Below, piece after piece: positions 8,793-18,129 of a stretch of 64,000 nucleotides of DNA. Both the position numbers and the translations under genes were made by a program. A model generated the notes under the pieces. The model did no database searches, had not been told where the DNA came from, and saw nothing but the letters and a program-made list of their open reading frames with translations. Where the stretch lies: positions 62,001 through 126,000 of the forward strand of contig JAMLJC010000002.1 of NCBI GenBank assembly GCA_023953845.1, written 5' to 3'. The stretch is from Rhizobiaceae bacterium (lineage in GTDB: Bacteria; Pseudomonadota; Alphaproteobacteria; Rhizobiales; Rhizobiaceae). The stretch's first letter is position 1; the number at the start of each line of letters is the position of its first letter.

Positions 8793-9818
8793 TTATGCGA
8801 CGACCGGCTCCCTGTAGCGCTCGCCGCCTGTCATCAATGCCCAGACCATCCGGGCGGTCTTGTTGGCGAGCGCGACGGCCGCCACCTTGGTCGTTCGTCG
8901 CGCCATTAGCTGTACGAGCCATGGCCGCCTGGTGCCGTTCCGCGCGGCATAGCGGATGACCGCCATCGCTCCGACCACGAGCAGCTGTCGCAGGTAGCGA
9001 TTGCCGGCCTTGGAGATACTGCCGAGCTTCTCCTTGCCCCCGCTCGAGTTTTGCTTTGGAACGAGCCCTATCCAGGCCGAGAGATACCGCCCTGACTTGA
9101 ATGCGTGCGGATCGGCGATGGTCGCGAAGAACGCGCTCGCCAGCAGCGGGCCGACGCCTGGAATCTCCATCAACCTGCGACCCAACTCCGTCTCTCGCGC
9201 ACTCGCACGGACCCGGCGATCGTTTTCAAGGATCTGTTCCTTTACGACCTGGAGCTGTGCCTCCAGCATTCGCAGACAAAGCCGTGCGTCTGCGGGTATC
9301 TTGGCGTCTTTCTCGTCGTTGACGACAGCGAGCAGTTGCTCGATTTCATTCCGCCCGATCGGAGCCACAACCCCGAACTCGGATAGGTGTGACCGCAGCG
9401 CATTCGATATCTGAGTGCGCTGGCGGTTGAGCATCAACCGGACCCGGTGCAGCATCATTACGCTTTGCTGCCCGGGCGACTTCACCGGCACAAAGCGCAT
9501 CGTCGGCCGCGTCACTGCCTCGCATATAGCCTATGCATCTGCAGCGTCGTTCTTCTGTCGCTTCAGATAGGGCTTCACATATTGAGCCGGCAGCAGCCGC
9601 ACATCGTGGCCAAGTGCGATGAGCTCACGAGCCCAGTAGTGCGACGAACTGCAAGCCTCGATACCGACCAGGCATCGCGGCAAGCCCTTGAAGAATGCCA
9701 GCACGCGCCCCCGCGTAAGCTTCTTGCGAACAGCAACCTCACCAGCCGCATCCACGCCGTGAACTTGAAACACGGACTTCGCGATATCAAGACCGATCGT
9801 CGTAACGTTGCTCACCAT
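8793..9818 (-). pseudogene. IS110-family transposase interrupted by an amber codon
   Basis: One 341-codon frame encoding a DEDD-type IS110 transposase. The N-terminal RuvC-like part starts TIGLDIAKSVFQVHGVD and includes IGIEACSSSHYWAR and KNDAADA. The C-terminal transposase-20 part contains MEIPGVGPLLASAF, AWIGLVPKQNSSGGKEKLG and ISKAGNRYLR. A TAG codon at 9531-9533 (minus strand) splits it after DAADA. Downstream codons continue in the same frame as AICEAVTRPTMRFVPVK, which is normal for the family, so a single base change explains the break. GGAGGAG lies before the ATG. Without suppression the element should be unable to move by itself. Confidence 0.87.
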
Positions 9819-10019
9819 AGCGCTCCTCCAGCTCAAATCCCGCGATCATACCGCAGGGAGGGAGGAGAGCCGTCCACCGCATCAACAGCGGAATGGCAGC
9901 TTCGGAGAGCGGCGGCCCCAGGAGCAGACTCGACTCTATAGGTGGGCATCGAAGTGCGCGGCAATTCGTCGTCATGTTCACGCGTCTCGCGCCACGCTCA
10001 GCGGATCCGGTATCCCACC

Positions 10020-12073
10020 TCATTGGGTCCGGTCGACGCCGGCCTTGAACTCGTAGCGCCATGTCGGCTTGCCGGAATCTCCCCCGCAGATGTCGTCGAA
10101 GGTCCACACCTTTGTTGCCGAGCGGAGCGGTTGGCCCGGCAGCGACGCCCATGTGTCGAGGAACCATTTGGTCTGCCAGCCGCCAGGCGGCGCCCTTCCC
10201 GACACGCCGCACATCAGGTGATCGGCGACAACCCAGTCGAAGGCGGTGAAGTCGTCGCGCTCCGTCGCCTCCACTCGCGCCGACGAGGTGTAGTTGATCC
10301 ACGTTCCCCGGTTGTTGTCCGTCGGGAAGCGGCCGCCATAGACCCGTGGCTTGCCGTCGACGCCTGTCATCGGGAAGTCCGGCCACATATCTGGGAAACG
10401 GTAGGTGTCGTTGCCGGCATTGTCGACGTTCAGGTCGTAGTCGACAGAGTTCAGCTGGCCGCCGTTGGAGAACTGCCGGATCCGGATCTCGTCCGTATTG
10501 TTCAGCGGATCGGAGACCTGGATGTCGTCGCCGAACGGATTCCAGATGGTAAAGAGGTAATCGTCCTCGATGTTGGTGGTGCTGATCGCCTGGAACACCA
10601 CCGATTTCAGGTTGGTGTCCCAGGTGAGGTAGGCAGCATGCGGGCGGGAGGTGTCGTCGCGCCTTGTCCGGACGTAATAGGCCTTCCGGCCCGTATCCGG
10701 TTCGGGCGTGAGGTTCCAGGCCGCGTCGACGTTCGCGGTATCGGTCCTGCCTCCGCCCAGCAATGCCGCTTCCTGCGGGAAGCGCCACAGCGTCGCTCCA
10801 TGGGCATCGGCCGTCGCCTTGTCGGTGAACACGTCCATCTCGTAGGCGCGTGAGCAATTGCCGCCGGACGCCGCCACATTCGTGCAGGCCTGGCCGTCAA
10901 GGCTGCCGACATTGGCGATGCTGAGCGTCTGGAAGTCGGTTGCGGAGGAGGGCTTCTGCATCTCCACCTGGAACCAGCAGGAATCCTGCCCGGCGCCGAA
11001 CCAGCCCTGTTCCGTCGTGTCGAGGTCCGCCTTGATCCCCGAGGAGACGGCGATCGCCTCGACCGGCTTGCGGCAGGTCCGCTTGCGGAAGCGGACGTGA
11101 TAGCGGCCGGTGCAGCTCGTGCAGCGGCGGGCGATTCCGGGCTTGTTGACCTTGTCGACGTAGCGGGCCGGCGTGATGCGGAAATAGAGCTGGCCGGGGC
11201 TGCGGAAGGTGACCCGCGTCTCCGGCTTTCCGCAGGCCTCCGCAATCGTCCCGCCGTTCTGCGGGTCGGGATTGGCGATCGCCGAGCCGTTCGATTCACT
11301 GTTGCAGGCCGGATCGCCGGGCACCCGTCGACATGCTGCTTGGAATCGGCCACGGGAATGGGCGTCGAGATGTCGGACGGCAGGAAGGCCTCGACCATGA
11401 TGCCGTACATGCCAGAATCCTTCCCCTCAATGATCAGATCGAAGGCGCCCGGCTCGCTGACGAAGAACCATTCGTTGGCACCGCGATGGCGGAACCAGCC
11501 ATTGTGCACGCCCGCCTTGCTGTCGTAGCCGGGCTTGTTCGGGTCCGGGAACGGCGCCGTATTGGGCTCGCGCCACAAATGCGGGTTCGCCTTGGCCTCC
11601 ATCGGGTTGCAATAGGGCGCTTCCGGGCCGACCTCGATGATCGTGCCGAAATGGTCAGAATAGGCGAAGTCGCGCGCCAGGCTCACATGCTGGACGCAGG
11701 ACCGCTTCTCCAGCCAAGCCGGCGACGGACCGGGATACGGGCGTCCCGTGCCCGGCGCGTTGCGGATGTTGGAGGTGTGGAAACGGGCAAGCACCGTATC
11801 GTAGCGCGAGCCGCTGTCGAAGCCCGCCTTTGGATCGGGCGGCGCGTAGCGGTTGCCGCAGGTCTCCCGCTCGAACTCGGTGCAGGCGATCACGGTCCGG
11901 CGGCCGGAGACGTCGAAGGTGAGGCCTGCATCGCCGGCCGGATTCTCCAGCCACAGGTCGTAGAAATCCGAGAAGGTGCGCGCCGTGTTGCGCGGATCGA
12001 AGAACGTCCAATATTGCTGGTAGAGGGTCGGCGTCGGCCCATCGCCCGGATCGCGTGCTCGCCTGGAAGCCCC
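10020..12073 (-). pseudogene. Frameshifted, 5'-truncated Cys-rich protein of unknown function
   Basis: Two overlapping minus-strand frames form one broken gene. The upstream frame (about 12073 down to 11325) reads through TLYQQYWTFFDPRN, RRTVIACTEFERETCG and WFRHRGANEWFFVSEPGAF to DSKQHVDG. The sense then continues in another frame from 11324 as PGDPACNSES to a stop at 10020. One base appears lost near 11325. The combined product is over 670 residues, with about 15 cysteines (for example CTSC), many Trp and Tyr, and the look of an extracytoplasmic protein. No family was recognised. The 5' end disappears close to the start of the HMGL-like gene, so the N-terminus was probably lost by rearrangement. 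Confidence 0.6.
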
Positions 12074-12133
12074 AGGAACTGGCTCGCTAAGCACCCATCC
12101 CCTTCACACACAAACCTGCATAGCGGAGTAATC

Positions 12134-12882
12134 ATGGCGCAGCCCTGGATCAAAGACCAATGGTATTCCAGTCCCCATACCTTCTCGACGGAAGTGCAGC
12201 AGGACCTGCAATTTCCCAACAAGGTCGAGCTTTTGGATCTCTCGCTGGACGAGAATGGGGAAGGCATGTCCGGCGCCCATCTCACCGAGGACCAGAAGCT
12301 CACAATCGCCGGACTGCTCGACGACCTCGGCGTCCACCGTATTGGGATCCTCGGATATCCGCCGCGGGTGACGCCGGAAGAGATCGGGCGGCTGAAAATC
12401 GAGGTCTCGGCCGCCAAGCGCGTCGCCAAGGCCGTAAAGAAAGCCAAGCTGGTCGCGCTTTCCTCGACGCGCGAGGATATCGACCGGGCTGCTGAATGTG
12501 GCGCCGGCCAGGTGATCATACGGCAATACCTGTCGCATGTGCAGGACATTACGGCGGAATCCAACGCTGAGAAGGTCGCGAATTTCCTCGCTCTAGCCAC
12601 ACACGCGCGCAGTCATGGCCTGTCTGTCGCCATGCTGGCGCAAGGGATCACCCGTGCAGATGTCGGCGACATCCGCACGATACTTTCCGCCATCGATCGC
12701 GAGGGGATGCTGGACGAAGTCTGCCTGACCGATACCCATGGTGTCTGCACGCCCCAGGGCTTCCACTATCTGGTTTCATTCGTACGGCATTTCCTGAAGT
12801 CCCCCGTCCAGGTTCACTGCCACAACCATCTCGGCCTTGGCGTTGCGAACGCCTGCCTCGCGGCTTCCGCGGGGGCAAGCAT
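12134..12882 (+). pseudogene. HMGL-like (DRE-TIM) lyase/synthase, 5' part, split by an IS3 element
   Basis: First 249 codons of a TIM-barrel HMGL-like protein (hydroxymethylglutaryl-CoA lyase, homocitrate and isopropylmalate synthase superfamily). ATG at 12134 follows GGAG. Visible are ELLDLSLDENGEGM at the first strand, LTDTHGVCTP and the metal-binding HCHNHLGLGVANA. The usual DRE motif Arg is not present in DLSLDENGE, so the chemistry may differ from classical members. The frame is broken after GAS by the element at 12883 and resumes at 14125. Joining 12134-12882 to 14125-14629 gives an uninterrupted 417-residue protein. Confidence 0.83.
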
Positions 12883-12899
12883 TGGCCTGCTGCCGGTTT
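12883..12899 (+). repeat. Left terminal inverted repeat of the IS3 element
   Basis: 17-bp TGGCCTGCTGCCGGTTT, identical to the reverse complement of the right end at 14105-14121. Confidence 0.9.
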
Positions 12900-12943
12900 C
12901 GTGGACACCGAGATAAGGTGTTTGACGGAACTGGAGAGTGGGA

Positions 12944-13234
12944 ATGCAGAGAAGGAAGTTCAGCCGCGAGTTCAAACTTGAGGCGGTGAGGTTGGTGAAG
13001 GATCGAGGCGTTGCTGTTGCGCAGGCTGCCCGTGATCTGGATCTCCACGAGAACGTGCTGCGCAAGTGGGTCAGGGAGTTCGCTGCCGATCGACAGCATG
13101 CGTTTCCCGGCCATGGTCAGATGAAGCCAGAGCAGCAGGAGATCGACCGGCTGCGCAAGGAAGTGGCGAAGCTGAAGGCGGAACGCGACATCCTAAAAAA
13201 GGCCGCAGCCTACTTCGCGAGGGAAGCGATATGA
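12944..13234 (+). CDS. IS3-family transposase orfA (helix-turn-helix protein)
   Basis: 96-residue OrfA with the transposase-8 helix-turn-helix: RRKFSREFKLEAVRL, then VAQAARDLDLHENVLRKWV, and a C-terminal leucine-zipper-like helix KPEQQEIDRLRKEVAKLKAE. ATG at 12944 follows a GGAGAG site. Its stop overlaps the orfB ATG by 4 bp. Alone it binds the element ends and dampens transposition in related elements; fused to OrfB by frameshifting it forms the active transposase. Confidence 0.93.
   Translation: MQRRKFSREFKLEAVRLVKDRGVAVAQAARDLDLHENVLRKWVREFAADRQHAFPGHGQMKPEQQEIDRLRKEVAKLKAERDILKKAAAYFAREAI
13195..13201 (+). promoter_or_regulatory. Programmed -1 frameshift slippery heptamer
   Basis: A AAA AAG in the zero frame of orfA (codons CTA AAA AAG). 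This is the classical IS3 slippery sequence. Slipping back one base moves ribosomes into the frame of orfB, which is open here, to make an OrfAB fusion. Confidence 0.85.
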
Positions 13235-14091
13235 GATTCGCCTTCATCGCGAAGCACCGTTCGATCTGGCCGGTGGCATGGCTGTGCAGTGCGCTGGACG
13301 TCTCCCGCTCGGGCTTCCATGCCTGGCTCAACCGCAGCCCCAGCGCCCGGTCGCGGCGCGACGAGGTGCTCATTCCCCGGATCGACCGCAGCTTCAAGAG
13401 CAGCGACCGAACCTATGGCGCCCGTCGTGTCTGGCATGACGTGCTGGCCGAAGGCTTCTCCTGCGGCCTTCATCGTGTCGAAAGGCTCATGCGGGAGAAC
13501 GGGCTGCGTGCTCGGCCCCGACGCCGTGGATTGCCGAAGGATACGGGCGAGCGAGCCTCCGTGTCGGACAACCTGCTTGACCGCGCATTCGAGGCATCGG
13601 CGCCGAACCAGAAGTGGATCGCCGACTTCACCTACATCTGGACCGCCGAGGGATGGCTCTACGTTGCCGCCGTCGTCGACCTGTTCTCCCGCCGTGTCGT
13701 GGGTTGGGCGATGAAGGCAGAGATGACGGCCCAGCTCGTGACCGACGCCCTCATCATGGCGATCTGGCGCCGAGGCAAACCCGACAGCCTGCTCCATCAC
13801 TCGGACCAGGGATCGCAATATACAAGCGAGCAGTTCCAGCGCCTGATGGCCGACCATGGCATCACCTGTTCGATGAGCCGGTCGGGCAACGTCTGGGACA
13901 ATGCCGCGATGGAGAGCTTCTTCTCGTCGCTGAAAACCGAGCGGACAGCCCGCAAGGTCTACAGGAAAAGGGACGACGCAAGGGCAGATGTGTTCGATTA
14001 CATCGAGCGCTTCTACAACCCCCGACGGAGGCACTCGACACTGGGCTACCTGAGTCCTGTCGAGTTCGAGGAGAAAGCTATGTTAGCTTAA
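13231..14091 (+). CDS. IS3-family transposase orfB (DDE integrase core)
   Basis: 286-residue catalytic half. An HTH_21-like N-terminal region (LDVSRSGFHAWLNR) is followed by the rve integrase core: WIADFTYIWT (first Asp), VDLFSRRVVGW, HSDQGSQYTS (second Asp), and a C-terminal NAAMESFFSSLKTE (Glu) with ERFYNPRRRHSTLGYLSP. All DDE residues are present, so the enzyme appears functional. ATG at 13231 sits inside the orfA stop (ATGA); production as an OrfAB fusion by frameshift is expected. Confidence 0.93.
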   Translation: MRFAFIAKHRSIWPVAWLCSALDVSRSGFHAWLNRSPSARSRRDEVLIPRIDRSFKSSDRTYGARRVWHDVLAEGFSCGLHRVERLMRENGLRARPRRRGLPKDTGERASVSDNLLDRAFEASAPNQKWIADFTYIWTAEGWLYVAAVVDLFSRRVVGWAMKAEMTAQLVTDALIMAIWRRGKPDSLLHHSDQGSQYTSEQFQRLMADHGITCSMSRSGNVWDNAAMESFFSSLKTERTARKVYRKRDDARADVFDYIERFYNPRRRHSTLGYLSPVEFEEKAMLA

Positions 14092-14104
14092 CCTCGTGTC
14101 CGAA

Positions 14105-14121
14105 AAACCGGCAGCAGGCCA
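14105..14121 (-). repeat. Right terminal inverted repeat of the IS3 element
   Basis: Reverse complement of the left repeat over 17 bp. It is followed by the CAT target duplication at 14122-14124. Confidence 0.9.
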
Positions 14122-14629
14122 CATCATCCATACGACGATCCACGGGCTTGGCCACTTTGCCGGCTTGGCAGCCCTTGAAGAGGTCGTGGCTGCCATTCAG
14201 ATTGGCTATGGCATCGATCTCGGATTGAACCTCGAAGGGCTGTTCGAGCTGTCGCAGGTGTTTCAGCGATTCACCGGCATCGAGATGCCTCCACACAAGC
14301 CCGTCGTCGGCATGCGAGCCTTCGTGATGGCCAACGACGCCTTCTACAACAAGCTGAACATGGATCGGGTCAAAGGAGGTGTTCCAAAGATCAACGTGCT
14401 ACCCTTCCTACCGGAACTGGTTGGAAACCGAGAGCGGGTCTATCTCGGTGAGGGTCTTACCCGGGAGGCCGTGCAGTGGAATCTCGAGCTGGAAGGGCTG
14501 TCGTCGTCAGAGACCCAGGTCGACTTGATCCATGTCAGCATCATGGACCTCGTCAGCCGCAAGGGGGCGCCTGCCACAGATGCGGAGTTCCGGGGCGTGG
14601 CCGACGCGATACTTGCCGGAGCCATATAG
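14122..14629 (+). pseudogene. HMGL-like protein, 3' part, split by the IS3 element
   Basis: The frame resumes at 14125 as IIHTTIHGLGHFAGLAALEEV, the strand and helix normally following HNHLGLGVANA in DRE-TIM proteins, then a C-terminal LeuA-like linker region with VFQRFTGIEMPPHKPVVG and DLVSRKGAPATDAEFR. Stop at 14629. It has no start of its own (the first in-frame codons belong to the interrupted gene), so it is unlikely to be expressed alone. Confidence 0.83.
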
Positions 14630-14675
14630 AACCTGAAGTATTCCACTCTGCGAAATGTGTGTGCAACCATCCGCC

Positions 14676-15135
14676 TCAAGCGGAGCCGTTGCGGCCTGTG
14701 ACGATGGCGCCGTCTCGCTTGCTGTCCAGTCTGGACAGCAGCGCGTCACGGAACCAGTTGTTGGCCGAATTGCGCTCGGCCTCCGACATGACGTCGCCAG
14801 CCTTGATCGGATCGTCTACGAGGATCAAGTCACCGCCGCGCCCGGTGAGCGTTCCTCCGACCGACGTCGCATAGCGAAAACCCCCGGCGGTCGTTGTCTG
14901 CTCGGTCTCGGTGTTTCTGCCGCCGAGTCGGGTGTTGGGGAACAGACAACGATAGCGTTCGGATTGCATGATGTTGCGAAGGCCTGTGCCGAGACTGACG
15001 GCGAGATCTCGCGAATAGCTTACGCTGATGATTTTCTTCGTCGGGGCGCGACCGAGACACCACGCCGCGAATGTTGCCGAGACGGTGAATGATTTGAGCG
15101 CCCCGGCGGGGTGACGATACCTTACACTGCTCTGA
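14676..15135 (-). pseudogene. Phage terminase large subunit fragment
   Basis: About 150 residues in one open minus-strand frame match the ATPase part of phage terminase large subunits: AWCLGRAPTKKIISVSYSRD, SLGTGLRNIMQSERYRCLFP, then the Walker-B-like GRGGDLILVDDPIKAGD and WFRDALLSRLDSKRDGAIV. The P-loop region reads HPAGALKS, where the family has a GHGKS-like sequence, so the motif is degenerate. Both ends are missing: there is no start before the P-loop, and the frame ends right after GAIVTG. No other phage genes are nearby, so this is an isolated prophage relic. Confidence 0.8.
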
Positions 15136-15145
15136 TTGCCGCGGC

Positions 15146-15508
15146 CTACGGTTCAACCGTGCCCTGTCGCGCCGCCCAATCGAACGGGTAGAGGGCATAA
15201 AAATAGCCGGTGCGTTCCGTGGCGATGTATTTGAGATGTGTGCCGTTCGGCAGCCAGACGATGTCGCCGGGCGTGCACTCATGCCGGCCATCGTCGAGTT
15301 CGATGGTCAGCGTACCCTCGTGGATAAAGAGCACCTCGTCATAGGTGACGGTCCAGTCGATCGACGCGTTTTCGAGATATTCGATGCCGCCGCCCATGTG
15401 CCGGCTGATGTCGCCGTTGATGACGCGGGCGATCGAAGACGTTCCGGTCGGCGTCACCGCCGGCTTGAGCTTCAGTTCGCTGTGTTTGAAGATCCTTGCC
15501 CTAGACAT
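15146..15508 (-). CDS. Cupin-domain protein (EutQ-like)
   Basis: 120-residue single-domain cupin. Conserved turns are visible: TYDEVLFIHEGTLTIEL (first cupin motif) and CTPGDIVWLPNGTHLKY (second motif), ending YFYALYPFDW. It looks like the small EutQ-type cupins. The ATG at 15508 is preferred because GGAAAGG lies a proper distance upstream; the ATG at 15514 would be too close to it. It is the last gene of the importer operon, 2 bp after the FAD oxidase stop. A role as ligand sensor, small isomerase or decarboxylase is possible but not shown. Confidence 0.8.
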   Translation of the reverse strand: MSRARIFKHSELKLKPAVTPTGTSSIARVINGDISRHMGGGIEYLENASIDWTVTYDEVLFIHEGTLTIELDDGRHECTPGDIVWLPNGTHLKYIATERTGYFYALYPFDWAARQGTVEP

Positions 15509-15510
15509 GG

Positions 15511-16947
15511 TCATCCTTTCCGCGCGCCGCGACGGTTGGCCTTGGAGGGGGTGACGCCAGACGGCGCGAGGCCGGCGAGCCATCTGGTGAGACCGTCCGG
15601 CTTGCGGCCGGCGTGTTCGAGGTCGTCTCTCCGGCGCACCGCGCCGCGCACGAAATGGGCGCCGATGAAGCGGAAGGGTTCCGGCGGAAAGCCGCGGGTC
15701 ACGGGGCGGACGAGAGCCGAGTCGGTCAGTTCCGATTCGCTGCCGGTCAAAAGCTGGCTCAGAATCTGACCGCCGAGATAGGTCATCGTCGTGCCGTTGC
15801 CCGAAAAGCCATAGCCATAGGCGATGTCGCCATTGCCCGGCAGGGTGCCGAACAGCGGCAGGCCGCTCGCCGTTCGGTCGATCGGGCCGTTCCAGGAGGT
15901 TTCCAGTTCAAAGTCGGTAAGCGCCGGATGTCCGTCGCGCAGAACCCGCCGCATTTCATTGACGCGCGGCGAAGGGCCATGAAACCGCCGGTCGACGAAG
16001 CCGCCGAGGCCGATGATGCCGCCGCTGACGCCGACCGATAGACGCCCGTCCCGCGTCGGCGACCAGCCGCCGACGAAGACGCGGGAATCGATCATCAGCG
16101 GCGCGCGGCGATAGCCGGCCTTCTCCAGCTTCTCCGGCATCGGCTTCGACATGGCGTCGTCGCTCGATATGTTGAAGATCGCCGGCGCGAGTTCCGGGAT
16201 TGCGCCCGACCATGCGTTGATCGCCAGCACAATCTTGCCGCAGGAGACGCTGCCCCTTGCCGTGTCGACCTTCAGCCTGCCGCTGCGGGAAAACCGCGTC
16301 ATCGGCGACTTTTCGTAAATACGCACGCCGCGCTTCAATGCCGATCGACGCAATCCGCGCACCAGGAAGCCCGGATGCACCGTCGCCGACGAGGCGTCGA
16401 ATGCGCCGGCGAGGTGGCTCGTCGTTCCCGCCATCGCCGCGATCTCGTCACGCGAGACACGATACGCCGGGACGTATCCGCGGGCATGGAGCTTGTCCAG
16501 CGCGTCGTTCCACGCGCCGACCTGGGCTTCGCAGGTCGCTCCCCAGATCCATCCGACCCGGTCGAACCAGCTGTCGATGCCTTCGGCCCGGCAGAATGCT
16601 TCGATACCGGCTATAGCCGCCTGCGATGCCTTGATGACCTTGAGGGCGTCGTCACCATTGCGAAGGGCGGCAAGCGCGCTGAACTTCGTCCAGGCGGACA
16701 GCACCATGCCCGAATTGCGGCCACTCGGCCCGCCGCCGCAGATGTCGCGCTCGATGATGACGACGTCCGTCGAGGGGTTCTGCTCCTTGAGCCGGATCGC
16801 GGTCCAGAGGCCGAGATAACCGCCGCCGACGATGCAGACATCGGCCTGCGTCGATTCCGTCAGCGGTGGCGCCAGATCCGGATCTTCCGGCAGCGCCTGA
16901 CGAAGCCAGTGACTGCGCCACACAATGTCGCTTTCGGCGAGCCGCAT
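15511..16947 (-). CDS. FAD-dependent amine/amino acid oxidase (DAO family, PuuB-like)
   Basis: 478-aa flavoprotein of the D-amino-acid-oxidase fold. The dinucleotide motif VCIVGGGYLGLWTAIRL is near residues 37-53, with the ribose-binding Glu in VVIIERDICGGGPSGRNSG. A typical DAO C-terminal FAD segment, GLPLFGTLPGNGDIAYGYGFSGNG, is present. It resembles gamma-glutamylputrescine oxidase and other secondary-amine oxidases. It starts 3 bp after the M20 gene and precedes the cupin. In this operon it probably oxidises an N-substituted or primary amine derived from the imported compound. Confidence 0.87.
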   Translation of the reverse strand: MRLAESDIVWRSHWLRQALPEDPDLAPPLTESTQADVCIVGGGYLGLWTAIRLKEQNPSTDVVIIERDICGGGPSGRNSGMVLSAWTKFSALAALRNGDDALKVIKASQAAIAGIEAFCRAEGIDSWFDRVGWIWGATCEAQVGAWNDALDKLHARGYVPAYRVSRDEIAAMAGTTSHLAGAFDASSATVHPGFLVRGLRRSALKRGVRIYEKSPMTRFSRSGRLKVDTARGSVSCGKIVLAINAWSGAIPELAPAIFNISSDDAMSKPMPEKLEKAGYRRAPLMIDSRVFVGGWSPTRDGRLSVGVSGGIIGLGGFVDRRFHGPSPRVNEMRRVLRDGHPALTDFELETSWNGPIDRTASGLPLFGTLPGNGDIAYGYGFSGNGTTMTYLGGQILSQLLTGSESELTDSALVRPVTRGFPPEPFRFIGAHFVRGAVRRRDDLEHAGRKPDGLTRWLAGLAPSGVTPSKANRRGARKG

Positions 16948-16950
16948 GGA

Positions 16951-18129
16951 TTATTCCATCTTTCGCGGAGTGAGCCGCCGTTCGATCAGACGGACCCACA
17001 GGCTCGCCCCTATCGGCAGAATGGCGTCATTGAAGTCATAAAGCGTGTCATGAGCAGCGGCCTGATGATCGGCGTCGGCCTGGCCGAGGAGGAAATAGCA
17101 GCCCGGCCGCCTTTGCAGCATGTAGCAGAAATCCTCAGAACCCATTTCGGGCGGCGGATCGAGCACGACGCGTTCGCCGCCCGCGACCTCTGCCGCGACA
17201 CGTGCCATGACATCGGCCTGTGCGGGCGTGTTGATCGTCGGCGCGAACGGTCGTTCGTAGTCGATGTCGACGCTGGCGCCGCGACCTCCGGCGGCAGCGA
17301 TCGCGATACGCCTGATCGCGGTTTCGAGCATCGCCTGCACCTCCGGATCGAAGGTGCGGACGGTGCCCGTCAGCACGGCGATGTCGGGAATGGTGTTGAA
17401 GGCTTCGCCGGCCCTGAAACTGCCGACGGTCACGACGGCCGGCGAATGGACGTTGGTCAGCCGGCCGGGCAGAGCCTCGATATCGAGCAGGATGCGCGCG
17501 GCGATCGGAATCGGGTCGTTGGCGAGATGCGGCATCGCAGCGTGGCCACCACGGCCGCGCACCACGATCTTGAAGCGGTCCGCGGCGGCCGCGACGACGG
17601 TGTGATGGATCGCGATTTCGCCGAACTGCCGCTCTGAATTGTGGAGTGCATAGACCTCGTCACAGGAAAACCGCTCCAGCAGCCCGTCATCGAGCATGGC
17701 CATGGCGCCGCCCCGGCCTTCTTCGGCCGGCTGAAAGATGAAATGCACCGTTCCGGCAAAGTCCGGGGAACGCGCCAGAGCATGAGCGGCGCCGAGCAGC
17801 ATGGTGGTGTGGCCGTCATGGCCGCAGCCATGCATCTTTCCAGGAAACTTCGAGGCATGCGGGAGATCGCGCGCCTCGGTCATAGGCAGGGCATCCATGT
17901 CGGCGCGGATGCCGATGCTGCCGCCCGCACCGAGCCTGCCCCTCAGCGTACCGACGACGCCGGTGCGGCCGACGCCCTCGACAGTCTCGATCCCCCACGA
18001 ACGCAGCTTCTCCGCGACGAAACGGGCCGTCTCGAATTCCTCGAAGCCGAGTTCGGGATTGGCGTGGAGATGCCGCCGCCAGGCCGTCATCTCGCCCTGG
18101 AGCTGGAGGACGGAGGGCACGAGCTTCAT
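16951..18129 (-). CDS. M20-family metallo-amidohydrolase
   Basis: 392-aa amidohydrolase of the M20D group (hippurate hydrolase, N-acyl-amino-acid or indole-acetyl-amino acid hydrolases). The metal ligands are clear: RADMDALPM, KMHGCGHDGHTTMLLG (Cys and His), FQPAEEGRGG (Glu pair) and the late MGSEDFCYM. The dimerisation domain insert (GRGGHAAMPH) is intact. ATG at 18129 overlaps the permease stop by 4 bp. No secretion signal is present. Coupled to an importer, it likely removes an acyl or similar amide cap from the imported molecule in the cytoplasm. Confidence 0.9.
   Translation of the reverse strand: MKLVPSVLQLQGEMTAWRRHLHANPELGFEEFETARFVAEKLRSWGIETVEGVGRTGVVGTLRGRLGAGGSIGIRADMDALPMTEARDLPHASKFPGKMHGCGHDGHTTMLLGAAHALARSPDFAGTVHFIFQPAEEGRGGAMAMLDDGLLERFSCDEVYALHNSERQFGEIAIHHTVVAAAADRFKIVVRGRGGHAAMPHLANDPIPIAARILLDIEALPGRLTNVHSPAVVTVGSFRAGEAFNTIPDIAVLTGTVRTFDPEVQAMLETAIRRIAIAAAGGRGASVDIDYERPFAPTINTPAQADVMARVAAEVAGGERVVLDPPPEMGSEDFCYMLQRRPGCYFLLGQADADHQAAAHDTLYDFNDAILPIGASLWVRLIERRLTPRKME

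Larger units (their letters stand above)
12883..14121 (+). mobile_element. Complete IS3-family insertion sequence, 1239 bp
   Basis: The element starts TG and ends CA. Its ends carry a perfect 17-bp terminal inverted repeat (12883-12899 against 14105-14121, beginning TGGCCTGCTGCC) that continues imperfectly inward through a shared GGACAC. It is flanked by the 3-bp direct repeat CAT (12880-12882 and 14122-14124), as expected for IS3 transposition. It carries overlapping orfA and orfB with an A6G slippery site. Removing the element and one CAT restores the HMGL-like reading frame exactly, which supports these boundaries and a fairly recent insertion. Confidence 0.93.

Noticed and set aside
13210..14034. 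Long minus-strand frame across the IS3 orfB
   Set aside because: Shadow of the transposase gene; no domain similarity and no ribosome site.
14676..15135. Intact prophage
   Set aside because: Only a truncated terminase piece is present, with no portal, capsid, tail or integrase genes.
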